Below the pieces are notes generated by a model. The model saw only the letters and a list, made by a program, of their open reading frames with translations. It was not told where the DNA came from and did no database searches. Made by a program: the position numbers and the translations under genes. Shown here in pieces: positions 47,936 through 58,689 of a DNA stretch of 64,000 bases. The stretch comes from Budorcas taxicolor. Lineage: Eukaryota > Chordata > Mammalia > Artiodactyla > Bovidae. The stretch is taken from assembly GCF_023091745.1 (NCBI RefSeq), contig NC_068930.1, positions 9,942,262 through 10,006,261 on the forward strand, read 5' to 3'. How positions within the stretch are numbered: the stretch's first letter is position 1; each line of letters begins with the position of its first letter.

Positions 47936-50900
47936 TCAAAACCAGTGTCCCTCATTTTCCTCCTCCTGACTGTCTAGATAGAGGAGGGCAACCTTCTTTT
48001 CGTCTGAAATCACTGACCTCTGGTCTACCATCCTCTGCAGCTGCACCGTCTTATCAAATTCAGCCTGCTCCTTGCCCCTTTCCCCGGGGGCCTGGTGTCT
48101 GTCCCCAGCAGAGCCCTGAAAGCTCACGCCGGCTGCCAGGTCATTCCTACTGCTGGCATCTCTCCAAGCACCAGGCTCAGACACACTAGGAGGTTCTGCT
48201 TCCGTCCCTGCAGGGAAGAGGACTTTGGCCTCTTGTGTCCAGCGGGGGGTCGCCTCTACGTTACTCACGTCCATCTGAAAGGTAAACGAAGTTTCTTTGG
48301 GCCCCAGGGCAACATGCCTTAGTGTTCTGCCACTGTCTGCAACCTCGCCTACTTCAGGGGAGTCTACCGAACCAGCAAGTGCAAAGGTTTTGGAAATGGG
48401 TCCGTGGAAGACAATGCGTTCAGAGGTCTTGGCTTCCGTGGGACCCAGCTGAATATGCCTGAAGGATCTGCTCACACCTGATGTCACTTCATTCCCTGAC
48501 ATGTCTCCTGCACTAGCTTCCTGGGGAGACTCAGAAACGACCCTTTGGAAGGTGCTCTTTTCAGTCATCAGGATGTTCCGACCCACAGTGTAACTACGGG
48601 TGGCCAGGGTCTCGTCTGCCGAGCCCTCTCTGTGGGTGCTGCTTTCTGAGTCGCTAAATTCCAAGGGCGGGGGAACGATCGGCTCGGTTGTTTGATGCCT
48701 CTGAGGCCCGATGGTGACATGCTGGATGGACGTGCCGTCCCCTGACCACGCTTCCATAAGCACAGAAGCTTCCCTGACGCCCAACTCCACTGTGCCTGAG
48801 AGGGGGCCTGTGAGCTGGATCTGCTCACTGAGCCCCTCCCGAGTGCCTAATCGAAGGTGCTTTATGGAAGTCTGGGTGTCCACTGACTCTTCTGCTTGAG
48901 AAGAGTCACCTGCCTTCCCCACCCCAGAAATGGGGGCCTGGAAAATAACTTCCCTCTGAGCATAAAACTGCTGGGAGCCAAATGGGCTGTGCCTCCCAGA
49001 TCTGGGAGGCTCTGTGGGTAGCTCTGCAGAGCCAGGCTCTTCTGTGGCCCCGGCCTCGGGACAGGCGGCATCAGGCCCTGGGAAGATGACTTCTGTGGAC
49101 ACTGGGCTCTGACGGGCACCCAACGTAAAGAGCCTTGCAGACCGGCTGGCTCCCGCCGAGCCTGCTGCCCAACTCGCCTTGCCCTCTGCACTTACCTCCA
49201 CCGCCTGGGCAGCGCGGCCTTCGACAGAGACCTGCTCAGTCCTCCACGTTCCAGGGGACGCTATCTGGACGCGCCCCCCAGACTGGCTGACGTCCTCCAG
49301 CACATGAGCGTGGACAAAGCCCGTTGGGCTGGTGACTTCCACGGTGGCCGATACGGGGCCTGGGGGCGAGGCCAGGCCCGCATCGGCCTCCCCCGTGGAA
49401 GCGCTGTACAGCTCTTGGGTGGCCCAGCGCCTGAAGCCTCGGCCAGCCTCCGCTTCTGGGCTGCCCGGGCCTGGGCTGCGCCGCCGTGCCAGGCTGTCTC
49501 GCACCACCGACTCCACGGCCTTCTCGATCTCCCCCGCTTCGTCCCTACTCAGCTCCTCCAGGTCTAACTGGTCGGCGTCCACCGTCTGTGAGAGGTTGAC
49601 TTCGGCCACTAGGGTCACGGCCCCGCTGCCCGCGCTCTGGACTTTCTTCACATCAAACGAAACACCCTCAGGCCCACCCTGGCCCTCTCTGGTGAGGGCG
49701 GACAGCTCTTCCTTCATGCGCTCCGGAAGGTTCTCCTCCAGCTGCTCGATCACCTCCACCAGCTGGTGCCTGGGCTCCTTGGAGCCTTCCTTAATGGATG
49801 TGTGGAACTCTTGGGGTATTTTGATTTCCTTCTCAATGACTATGGGCTTGGCATGAAACTCGCCACTTCTAGTTTGTTCTTTCCAGGGACCAGATGCTGT
49901 GTCCCCCTCCAGAGACGCTTCTGGAACATCCACCGGTTTCACGACCTTCTCTCCTGGGACGTCATCCCTCCGCACTCGTCTCCGAGACCCCGGCACGATC
50001 TCATCCTGCCAGGAGTACCTGATGGTGGATTCCTCTTCAATGTGGATCTGCCCATACACAGAGCCTTCTTCTCGCTCATGGGCCCCAGGGTGTTCGTCCG
50101 GAGTCGACACAAAGTAACTCTGCTCTCCCTCCAAGTCACCTGCCTCCGTCACTTCTTCCACGTGAGTTACGCTCTCCTGGGGCCGCCTGGCCTCCTGACC
50201 TGCGTCCCCTGAGCACGTGACATCTGATTCCCTGTAAACCGCCTCCTCTCTCTCCTCAACAAGCCCCCTGGAGCCCGGAGACACGTCGTCGACCTCCTCC
50301 ACTTCGAACGGGGTAGAAAACTCATCTTCCTTCTCACTGCTGACATAGCTCATGGGCTCCTCGATGATTTCCACGTTGACGACTTTTGCTTGCCCTTCTC
50401 TCCCCTTCAGACCGAGACGGATCACGTCTCCGATCAAACGCTCTGCCGATTTTCCTTTCAGCTCCACCTCTTTAGCATCCTTGCTTAACAGGTAGTCCAA
50501 GCCAGCTTCATCCGAAATGTCGATCTCTTCAGTCAGTTTCGACTCCACAACTATCTCAGTCTTTGCTTTTCTGTCACCGGGAACTTCTTTCCTTTCCACA
50601 TAAGTGACTTTTGTGTCTGGAAAAGACTCAGTGGACGCTTCTGCCTCAGGAGAGTGGGTAAACTGCTTCAGGATACTGGAAACGATGTTCTCAGCTATGG
50701 TTTCAGTCATGGAACCGCCTTTCAGAGAGGCTGTGGTGTCGCTGGCGCCCAGCGTAAACCCGGCCTCCTCTCTGGTTTCCACCCCTCTCCCTGTCCCATC
50801 ACCAGCATCCTCCTTTAGGGGTGTCTGGAGACCCTGGGGGGCCACCTTTGCTGTGCTGTCCTGGGACACCTCTAGCCTGATCGGTATCTCTCTCCCCTTC

Positions 50901-51576
50901 ACACTTTCCTCCTTCAGCGACTCCTTCTCTCTGGCCTTTTCCCTCATCTCGCTTTCTCTCTCTCTTGCTTCTTTATCTAACTTTGTCAGTTCTTCCCACC
51001 TTAAGTTTCTCTCCTCTGAAGCCTTCTCTTTGGAATCGAACATTTTCTCTTCTCGCTTTGTTTGAATGGTTCCCGGTCTGTTTCTCTCCTGCTCTTTTGT
51101 GGCTTTAGCTTCCGTTTTCTTTCCCCAAATGACGGTCCTCTCATTTGACCACGTGCCCTCGGAAGCGGCTGCCGCCATCTTGGCCCGGCGTTCTCGGTAG
51201 GGCTCTGCGGCCGCGGCGGACTCTTTGGCTGAACTAGTGGGTGAAGGCTTTGTTCCTTCGGTTCTTGGCCTCTCAGGGAATGTTTTCACTTGAGCTTCAG
51301 TATTTCTTAAAAGCCCGGGGGTTGGAGAGAACGTTCCGAAGTTGGTCTGACCGCTGGCAGTTTTCTGGTACGCGTTCTCCTGCCAGGCAGTGGTGAAGGA
51401 AGAGTACCCGGAGCCCAGCACGTCTCTTCTGGCATCGTTCCCGACGGGTGGCTGAGAGCGCGGCGCCAGGCTCTGCCGGAAGCTCGCAGGAGGTGCTTTT
51501 TGCCTTGGAAACAGATTTCTCTCATTTTCTTTCTGTAATACTGAGGTGGTATATTGATAGGACTTGTCTCTGAATT
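47936..51576 (-). CDS. SYNM: Synemin large tail exon with stop codon
   Basis: This 3641-base exon encodes 1212 residues of the synemin tail plus the stop (TGA, read from TCA at 47936-47938). The acceptor TTTCTACAG precedes AATTCAGAGACAAG. The first two bases complete a Glu codon, giving EFRDKSYQYTTSVLQKENER, and the C-terminus is EEENEGHWF, both hallmarks of synemin. Synemin is an unusual intermediate-filament protein that co-assembles with desmin or vimentin and links filaments to alpha-actinin, dystrophin/utrophin, talin and zyxin at costameres and Z-discs. The tail contains an E/K/R-rich stretch near its start, amphipathic helices (TIAENIVSSILKQFT and EIEKAVESVVRDSL), acidic YFVSTPDEHPG and YGQIHIEEEST blocks, and eight repeats of about 45 residues near the end. 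The open frame continues 40 bases upstream into the intron, but the ATG there is intronic. No frameshift or premature stop was seen. Homology, length and splice phases make this call secure. Confidence 0.97.
48250..49280 (-). repeat. SYNM: Eight degenerate protein repeats of about 45 residues in the synemin tail
   Basis: The core pattern is (S)-x-x-R/K-H-x-x-L/I-G-P followed about 10 residues later by E-x-I-x-F-x-G-P-I-S. The cores start (first codon, high coordinate) at about 49273, 49135, 48994, 48862, 48724, 48598, 48460 and 48319. That gives spacings of 46, 47, 44, 46, 42, 46 and 47 residues. The best preserved are FRHIQLGPTEAKTSE, LRHVALGPKETS, IKHLRLGTREG and IQHVTIGPQRHQ; the first and third copies are the most eroded. 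The regular spacing supports ancient tandem duplication. The repeats are visible only at the protein level. Confidence 0.8.
48275..49195 (-). other. SYNM: Alternative intron inside the SYNM tail exon (alpha/beta isoform switch)
   Basis: On the - strand the coding sequence reads GAG|GTAAGT, a perfect donor, with the last upstream base at 49196. It later reads TTTACCTTTCAG|ATGGACG, with the exon resuming at 48274. The 921 bases between are exactly 307 codons and the removal is phase 0, so splicing gives an in-frame protein joining QAVE to MDVS. Human beta-synemin is known to lack a 312-residue segment of the alpha form near the C-terminus. The position here, with 102-130 residues left after the acceptor, agrees. 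When retained, this is coding sequence of the alpha form. Usage in this species is inferred, not observed. Confidence 0.85.
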
Positions 51577-51897
51577 CTGTAGAAATTGAACAGTACATTA
51601 AAATGATAGTCACCATTACCTTTTTTCATCTTAAAAGCATCACTAAAGATCAGATCTTATCCCGTCATAATATATACCATTACCACAGAAGGGTCATTAT
51701 AAATGAGATATGTTCGGTTCCCAAATTACTTTTTCTGGTAGTTTAAAGAATCCCAGGACAATAAAATACAGCTCTACAAATGCTTCCACACAACACTTTT
51801 CTCCAAATACTGATCTTAAAATACTCATCCATCTTAAATATATCAAACGTGATCATAAAGCATGGCACCTTGTGCCAGTGAGGTTAGGGGTGTATTT

Positions 51898-51949
51898 CAG
51901 TTCAGTTCAGTTCAGTTGCTCAGTCGTGTCCAACTCTTTGCGACCCCAT
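51898..51949 (-). mobile_element. Bov-tA SINE scrap
   Basis: A TTCAG repeat followed by TTGCTCAGTCGTGTCCAACT and a short extension to CCCCATG. The rest of the SINE is absent. Confidence 0.75.
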
Positions 51950-53404
51950 GATTATGTGGCAGAAATTTCACTGTTTGGAATCCTTCATTTCCACTTTGTT
52001 GAGGTAACTTTTTTTTACTCATGAGCAGAGAAGAGCTTCATAATTACCAAAGATAGAGTATATAACTCTTAAACATTGAATGGTATTACCCCACCACGTT
52101 TTACTATGCTCTTTTTTTTCCTTCACTGATTTCCATGTGGGGTCAACAAATACTGAAGAATTTAACTTTTTTAAAAACTTCCTGATTCGACTTTTATACT
52201 TTTTTTCTTTTTTCAAACATCTCATTTGAAAAGGTGCCAAAGCAGGAAGCTAGCTAGTCACCACTACTACAATCTGTCTTAATGTCATGGGAGGCTGACT
52301 GTGGGGCTCCCTCCTTTGCTCCGGCCCATCCACAGAGATGCTACCCTTGGGGATGGCCACACACCCCAGGGTAACTGCTCTTAGTTAGGGGTGGCTGCTG
52401 GTGGTAGGAATGTAGCTTGGCCAGCAGGACCATCTACCTTGGGGGTACCCCCTCATGCCTACCCCATACCCATCTGCTGATCTGGACAGAGCCTTCTCAT
52501 CCTCTGTGTCTCCCCACTGCAGCCAACCAGCTTCCTCTCAAATTCAAAAGCAAACTTGCTGGACATTGTCTAAGACCAAATTCCATCCAATCAGAGGTGA
52601 CTGGAACCAAAATTATTCTGAACCCAGTGACCTGTCATCCTGTGAAGTATCTAATCTGGGATGTTGCTTTTGAAAAATAAAGATGGAGGTGGTAGTTGTT
52701 TTTTTTAATCTACCACCTATACAGATTGGCTGTTATAATCAAACACTCTCCTGAAAGTGGTAACCAATACATACATGTATGCCCAACACCATGATTCTGA
52801 ACATGACAATACTCACGGAGCTGAACTACAGAGTAGGGTGTACACCCAACACATTGTACCTAATGGACTCTGCCCTCGCTCAAGAAAGCAAGCTCTTAAA
52901 GGCTGTACAGGTCCAGGGAAGTTTTCTTTTTCTTAGTTATCTGCAGCTTCTCCGGGTCTTTCTAATGAACACCAAGTCTCTAATAGTCGGCTCTGCAGCC
53001 ACAGGAAGTTTGGGCTTTGTGCTGCGGCTTTTGGCCTGGACAGAGGTCAACCTCAGGGCACTAGCTGACACTGCTGCTTGCATCGCCCTGAGCTGCCCAC
53101 ATGGACAAAGGCCGGTAGAAACGGTATAATCCTTTTACCTCTGCTCGCAACTTCCAGTGCTGAGCCTGCTGGACAAAGGAATACCTCCCTGGGCCCGTGT
53201 TAAGGCTGAACGTCTTTGCTCTGTAAAGGGTGTTCCCTCCAAAGGGTGTGATGAGCAAATCCATCTCCACCTTCTCACTGGCTCTCCATCAGCCCTCTCC
53301 TCCCTCACCAAGCTGGGTAGGAAGAACCCTCAAAACACTAGCTAGATGAAAATGAGTTAATGAAGCCCTTTCCTATACAATCTCATTTGCATATTATTGA
53401 AACT

Positions 53405-53446
53405 GTGTGTATGCGTGTGTGTGTGCGTGTGCACACACGCATGCGT
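53405..53446. repeat. Short GT/CA-rich repeat
   Basis: GTGTGTATGCGTGTGTGTGT followed by GCACACACGCATGCGTGC. It has a partial palindrome and abuts a SINE. Confidence 0.85.
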
Positions 53447-53640
53447 GCTTAATCACTCAGTCATGTCTAACTCTTTGTGACTGTTTGGACTGTAGCCCAC
53501 CAGGTGCCTCTGTCCGTGAGATTTCCCAGGCAAGAATACTGGTGTGGGTTGCCATTTCCTTCTCCAGGGGATCTTCCCAACCCAGGGATAAAACCCACAC
53601 CTCCCGTGTCTCCTGCATTGCAGGCAGATTCTTTACCCCA
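53442..53640 (-). mobile_element. Bov-tA SINE
   Basis: Antisense copy from GCGTGCTTAATCACTCAGTC to GGCAGATTCTTTACCCC. The extreme tRNA end is missing. Confidence 0.9.
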
Positions 53641-53821
53641 AGCCATTGAAACGAAAGTAAATTCTATTTGGTACTTGAGAGGTATGAATGACAGTTATCT
53701 GAAAACTCTTATCTAACCCCAACTCTTCCAGATAAATGATACTTTACTCTTTATCCATAGAATAAACCTGTGCAGATGGACAGCATCTTTACGTTAAAAG
53801 ATAAGCTTCCCTTATATTTAC

Positions 53822-53889
53822 CTTGTGGCATGTTTTCAATGCACTCAACAATCAGTATCTCCGGATTACTCTCTCCTTCCAGTAAGGCT
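53822..53889 (-). CDS. SYNM: Synemin short exon, end of the rod
   Basis: This 68-base exon encodes the last base of an Arg codon, then ALLEGESNPEILIVECIENM and PQ, then G of a Glu codon completed by the big tail exon. The donor is GTAAAT. The acceptor TTTTTACAG has an A-rich flank, but a good branch-point candidate (CTAAT) lies about 25 bases upstream. Together with the previous exon it forms the conserved intermediate-filament signature VATYRALLE (I/V-x-T-Y-R-x-L-L-E) that closes coil 2B. The intron splits the Arg codon of this motif. It is separated from the tail exon by 2.2 kb. Confidence 0.95.
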
Positions 53890-56120
53890 CTGTAAAAATT
53901 ATTTTTAAAAAGCTCATTAGGAAATAGAAGATGAGAAGTGCCTCTGTAAGCTGTGGATCGGGTCGATGACACACTGGCGCAGGGTCACCGGTCTGCAGAT
54001 GCCGCAGGGCATGCAAGACCAGGCCAGACCTGGCTCGAGAGCACCTATCAGCCAAACGAACACAGGGGCTGGGCCTCCAGGAGGACTGGAGAGCCAAGGC
54101 CTTCTAGAAAGCCCCTCCAAACCCAGGGCGAGGAGGAGGAGGAGACAGAGGGATGTGGACCCAGGAGGGGAGGCCGGGGACCTGGCTTCCCTGGGAAGTG
54201 GGGAGGGGCCCATGCCTGGCAGGCCACCCCGGGCCACAGAGCCCCAGAACAGTTACTACTACCCCACCGGGGTCTCCCTGGAGTCACAGGTCAGGAGTTA
54301 ACTAGGGACAGAGGAAGGGCTGACACTTGTCTGTAAACAAGCCAGTCGGACTGCATGAGCACTTTTCCAACTGCATTCCATGGGGACATCTTAGAGATGA
54401 AAACAATAGAGGAGAGACGGAAGGGGCAGGCAGAAAAGGAGAAAGAAGAGCTTCAGACGCCCCCTCCACCACAGCCCCCAGGGCCTCATTTCCAGGCAGC
54501 ATCCAGCTACCTCCTCTGATAAACATGGCAGAAAGCACTAGACTCGGGGGTTCTTTGGCCATGCCTAACTCCAAAAGTGTAAAACCGTCGAGTCTTCACC
54601 GTTATCCACGTCTAGGACTCGAAGCCTTGAAGAGAGAGCAGACGCAGGCCTTGTGGCCTCTGTGCTCCACGGTGGTTCAGCCAGACCCAGGGCCCCGAGA
54701 CCCTAGGATGCAGGCTGCTCTGGGCACAACAGTTGTTCGGTTGCCAGGGCAACGTGTGAGGTCACCAAGTCAGTTCCAAGAAATACACTGCATAGGGCAA
54801 AGGGCAAGCAGAAGTGGAGCCCACTTGGAAATGCTGACTGACCACTGACAGCCAGGCAGCCAAAGAGGGGAGGGCCGCCAGCGGGGACTCTGGGGTCAGG
54901 CAGAGCAGTGCCAAGTGCTGTTTCCACGGATTCAAAGGCAGTGATTCCCACACATGCGAGAGCCCCGCTGGTAGGCTGGAAGAGGGCAGGAGCCCCCCAG
55001 CCCGCCGCCTCGGGAGAAGCGGAGATGAGGGCGAGGAGTGCCAGTCCAGATGTGCGCAGGAGGGCTCGTCGGACGCCCCGGGGCCACGCCCAGAGCCTCG
55101 CGCTCCACACCCGGAGAGCCAGGAAACCAAACACTGGCCCGCTAATCCCACACCCTCCTGACCCAGCGTGTTGGGTTCCCCGAACACAAATAGAAAATGC
55201 CGAGGTCCCTACAGGATAAAAAGGCACATGCTGACGGGAAAGTCAGCCTGTGGGGGGTGCACCTGGGATGGCACCAGCAGGAAAGGCAGCGTCCTATAGC
55301 CAAGGGGCCACGGCGGGGGTGTGGGAGCTGCCGAGAAGCCAAGTCCTATTTCAGCTCTTCCCTCCGCCTGCTCGGGAGGAAGCCCCGGGTCCCACAAGGT
55401 GCTCTCACTGGCTGCCCACAGCAGGCAGAAAGGGCCTGCAGGGTGTCCCGGCCAGCAGAGAAGAGATGACAGGTGGGCGGGGTGCTCGGGATAAAGATGC
55501 CCCCACGGGAAAAACACCTTCCTTCTCCCTCACAGGGCCACGGCTTTGTTCCTCTTTCGGGGAAAATACAACTCATCACCAGACTTCTAGAGTGCAGGAC
55601 CCTAAGTCGGGTGCAGTTCCTAGGAGGGGCACCGGACCTCGAGGGGTGATAGAGCCCTAGCATTCCCGCCCCCAAGGCCTTTGCCAGCCCTAAGACGGGG
55701 CACCCTAAGCAGGCTCCGACCCTGCCGTCTGTCTCCCCAAGCCCTGGCAATCCCCCGCTGGGCGGACTGTGCCTATCTGGCCTACGGTGAGCAGACCGGC
55801 TGAGACGGGGGCCAGGCGGCGTGGGCCCTCGGCTGCCCTGCAAGCCACCTGGGCCTCCTTGCGGGTGCAGAGATGGTACCGTCTCACACACACTGTCGAC
55901 CGAACCCCCTACGGCACAGCCTCCAGACCACACTAACGAAAGCACAGCCAACATCGCTTGTGATTCAAGACCCCTAGGGAAAGGACACCCCCCGAGGACT
56001 CAGGTCCGCGGCGACACCCCTCCCGAAGGCTGGCCCGATGGGCGGGCCTCACCTTGTTCCTCCCGGCCGCCCAGCACGGGCCTCACAGGCGGGGCCGCTG
56101 GTGCTGAACCCATGGCTCCG

Positions 56121-56254
56121 TGAAGCCCCCCAGACACGCGGCGCCCCGCCTGCGTGAAGCCCCCCAGACACGCGGCACCCCGCCTGCATGAAGCCCCCCA
56201 GACACACGGCGCCCCGCCTCGGTGAAGCCCCCCAGATACACGGCACCCCGCCTT
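56121..56254. repeat. 34-base GC-rich minisatellite, four units
   Basis: TGAAGCCCCCCAGACACGCG and a CG-rich remainder repeat with starts at 56121, 56155, 56189 and 56223, an exact 34-base period with a few substitutions per unit. It lies in the SYNM 9.6 kb intron. Confidence 0.95.
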
Positions 56255-57033
56255 CAGTGCTGCCCACAGGACTATGGCAGAGGAAGACCCAAAACCGTGG
56301 GGCGAGGCCACGAAGGGTCGGCCCCCTCCAAAGCTTTCAAAGGAATGGTTTTTAAGGAATAGAGTTGTACAGCTTTAAGAAGCAGGTCAAGCATTCTCCG
56401 GTTATTTTGGGAGCGGAGGAATAAAGCTGCCCAGAGCCACCGTGCTGCTGAGAGATGCCAACCGCCTGAATCATGGGCTATTAGTGAGCGTTTCATAAGG
56501 CCCTCAGGCTGGCAGCCTCGAGGGGCAAGAAAACAAGCACACGTGTGTGGGGAAACCAGGTCCGCGGCCTCGTTGAGGCCGCTGAGACAGGCCCATGGGT
56601 GGAAGCGAGCACTGATGCTGGCCGGCACTGACAGACCCCCGCGGGGGCTGACAATGGTTCCCCGCTGGGCGGCCGACCCTGCAGACAGCCCAGGGCACAC
56701 ACGCTGCTGGCCACCCTGCACGCCCACCAGGCAGGGAGAAGAGTCCGGGAGGCAGAAGCTGTTTCCAGAAGCAGCCTGGGGGGAGCCTGCCCGGTCCCGG
56801 TCCTGGTGGAGAGATGGTTCCCCAGGCGCTTCCTGACAAAGCACCCGTGGTGGGGGCGGGAGGAGGGGAGGGGCTGGGAGAAGGCGCTTCCCTGCCCCCC
56901 AGCTCCAAAGAGGCTAGGGGACCGCCTGCCACTCTAGATGGGGACTGGGGACCAGAGGGTAAGGGAGGAGAGGGGGGCGGAAGTCCATCTGTAGGACCCG
57001 CATCGCCATCGGATTTGCAAAGGTCTCCCCAAG

Positions 57034-57139
57034 TGTTCTTGCCTGGAGAATCCCAGGGACCGGGGGCGGGCCTGGTGGGCTGCCGTCTATGGGGTCGCAC
57101 AGAGTCGGCCTGACTGAAGCGACTTAGCAGCAGCAGCAG
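57034..57139 (+). mobile_element. BOV-A2 SINE fragment with CAG tail
   Basis: GTTCTTGCCTGGAGAATCCC to GACTGAAGCGACTTAGCAGC, followed by AGCAGCAGCAG, is the 3' part of a sense BOV-A2 element. Confidence 0.85.
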
Positions 57140-57344
57140 CCCCTGACACAGGCGGGTGAAAGGCCACAGGCAGGCAGTGGTGCCAGGCGCCTCTGGCCAT
57201 CGCCTCTGCGCTCGGGGTGAATGCACACGTGGAAAGTCTGTCAAACCCAGACACAGAAAAAGAAAAAAAAACAGAGACAAAAAACAAGATTAGGAATAAA
57301 GCAGAGAAGAGAAAGCACAGGGAGTGGTGAGCAGAGAAGCTTCC

Positions 57345-57550
57345 AGAATCAGGCTGCCTGGATTCAAGCCCTGCCACTTCCTAGCCCTGTGACTCCGGCA
57401 AGGTGCTCAACCCTCTGTGGCTCAGCTTCTGCATCTCTGAAACAAGGAGCACTGTTTGCAGTGCTAATCAACAGACGAGAGGTTTATGGTGCTAATTAAT
57501 AAAGTGACTGGAAAGTTCTCACAACAATGGCTATCACAGAACACGCGCTC
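57345..57550 (-). mobile_element. MIR SINE
   Basis: AATCAGGCTGCCTGGATTCA, CACTTCCTAGCCCTGTGACT and GGCTCAGCTTCTGCATCTCT form an antisense MIR. Confidence 0.65.
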
Positions 57551-58517
57551 AGTAAAGGTCAGCCATCCCCGTCACCTACATCATTTCCTACTGGCCTCAG
57601 AAAAAAGCCGATTTTCCATTAATGAAAATAATTCAAGAAGGGAAGAGATTCTGGATTACCTAAAGCCACAGTTAACTGAGGGCTAATTCATTTACACAAT
57701 GATGTGGGGCTAATGACCAGCTGCATCCGTTCATCCTTGATCCTAATTGTCTATCCTTAAAACTACAAGATTTTAATTTCAGGTTTTTCACCTTATAGGC
57801 AGATAAGTCTCAGCATTACACATTTTTATAAGTTTTCCCAAAGCAGGATTCAACTTTTAAAATAACAAAATGTATTTATCCAAGAACTTGAGAATTTCCA
57901 AGAAATGTTTTCCTTTGAACAAATACATAAAAAGGTATAGGTGGTCTTAAAAATAATGGAGCAGCCAGAAACATCATTAAAATGATAAAATTACCAGCAT
58001 TAGGTGCTATCTGTATTGTAAACCAAGACACTGGATATTCTCAGTTAAAACCCACCGTGTCTGCCCACTGAGATCAGATAAAGGGAGTTCTGTATGAACA
58101 TCCTCCCCCAACACAGACACATCAACACAAAGACCCTAAAGGACTTTGCCATGAAGTCCACAGACAGGAAATCTTTGCACTACACTTCAGTATCTGGCCA
58201 GGCAAGACTACCTTTAGTGTTTGAGAAATCCTTTGGCCCTGCTCTCCATTTTTCCAGGGAAACTTAGAACTGTTATACTCTCCACTCCCAAAACATAAAA
58301 AACAAAGCCTCTTTGTAAATTCTGATGGAGATTTCATCATCTGTACCCCGGATCAGAAATCCAAGAGGGGGCCCTGCTTACCCTGTTTTGTCATTTCTGG
58401 ACTCAGCTTACTCTGGGTAGTTCTGCGTCTTTTGTTTCAACTTTGACTATCTTCCCCCACCCCCCAATATGTTTTCTAACAGCCTACTCCTAATGATGGG
58501 GTTCTGTCCTCTTTTGG

Positions 58518-58571
58518 TGCGGGGGGGGGGGGGGGGGGTGGGGGGGGGTGGGTGGGGGGCTGGGGAGGGGG
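58518..58571. repeat. Long G-run region with potential G-quadruplex
   Basis: A run of about 19 G is followed by T-separated runs of 9, 3, 6, 4 and 5 G. It is G-rich on + and C-rich in the SYNM sense strand. Confidence 0.9.
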
Positions 58572-58689
58572 ATTCTCTATTTTTCAACTGTGTTTCTACA
58601 AATTGTCAATTTGTAGCTTGTCGGCCTGATCTTTATATCAGCAGCAACAGGCTCAGGACATGGTGAGTTCTGAATACTGTCGTATTCCT

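Larger units (their letters stand above)
51577..53821 (-). other. SYNM intron, 2.2 kb
   Basis: It contains a short Bov-tA head fragment (51898-51949), a TG/CA-rich stretch (53405-53446) and an antisense Bov-tA SINE (53442-53640). Bases 52250-53400 have no recognised repeat and no homology I can name. Confidence 0.75.

Noticed and set aside
48568..50212. Long frames antisense or out of frame within the SYNM tail exon
   Set aside because: Shadows of the 1212-codon coding sequence caused by its codon bias. No independent start context or homology.
52260..52690. Possible processed pseudogene ending in AATAAA
   Set aside because: The AATAAA at about 52675 is isolated. There is no poly(A) tract or target duplication, and no protein match was recognised in any frame.
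54703..57280. Several overlapping frames of 140 to 258 residues on both strands
   Set aside because: Composition is dominated by Pro, Gly, Arg, Ala and Ser. Frames exist on both strands over the same bases and over the minisatellite, and nothing resembles a known protein.
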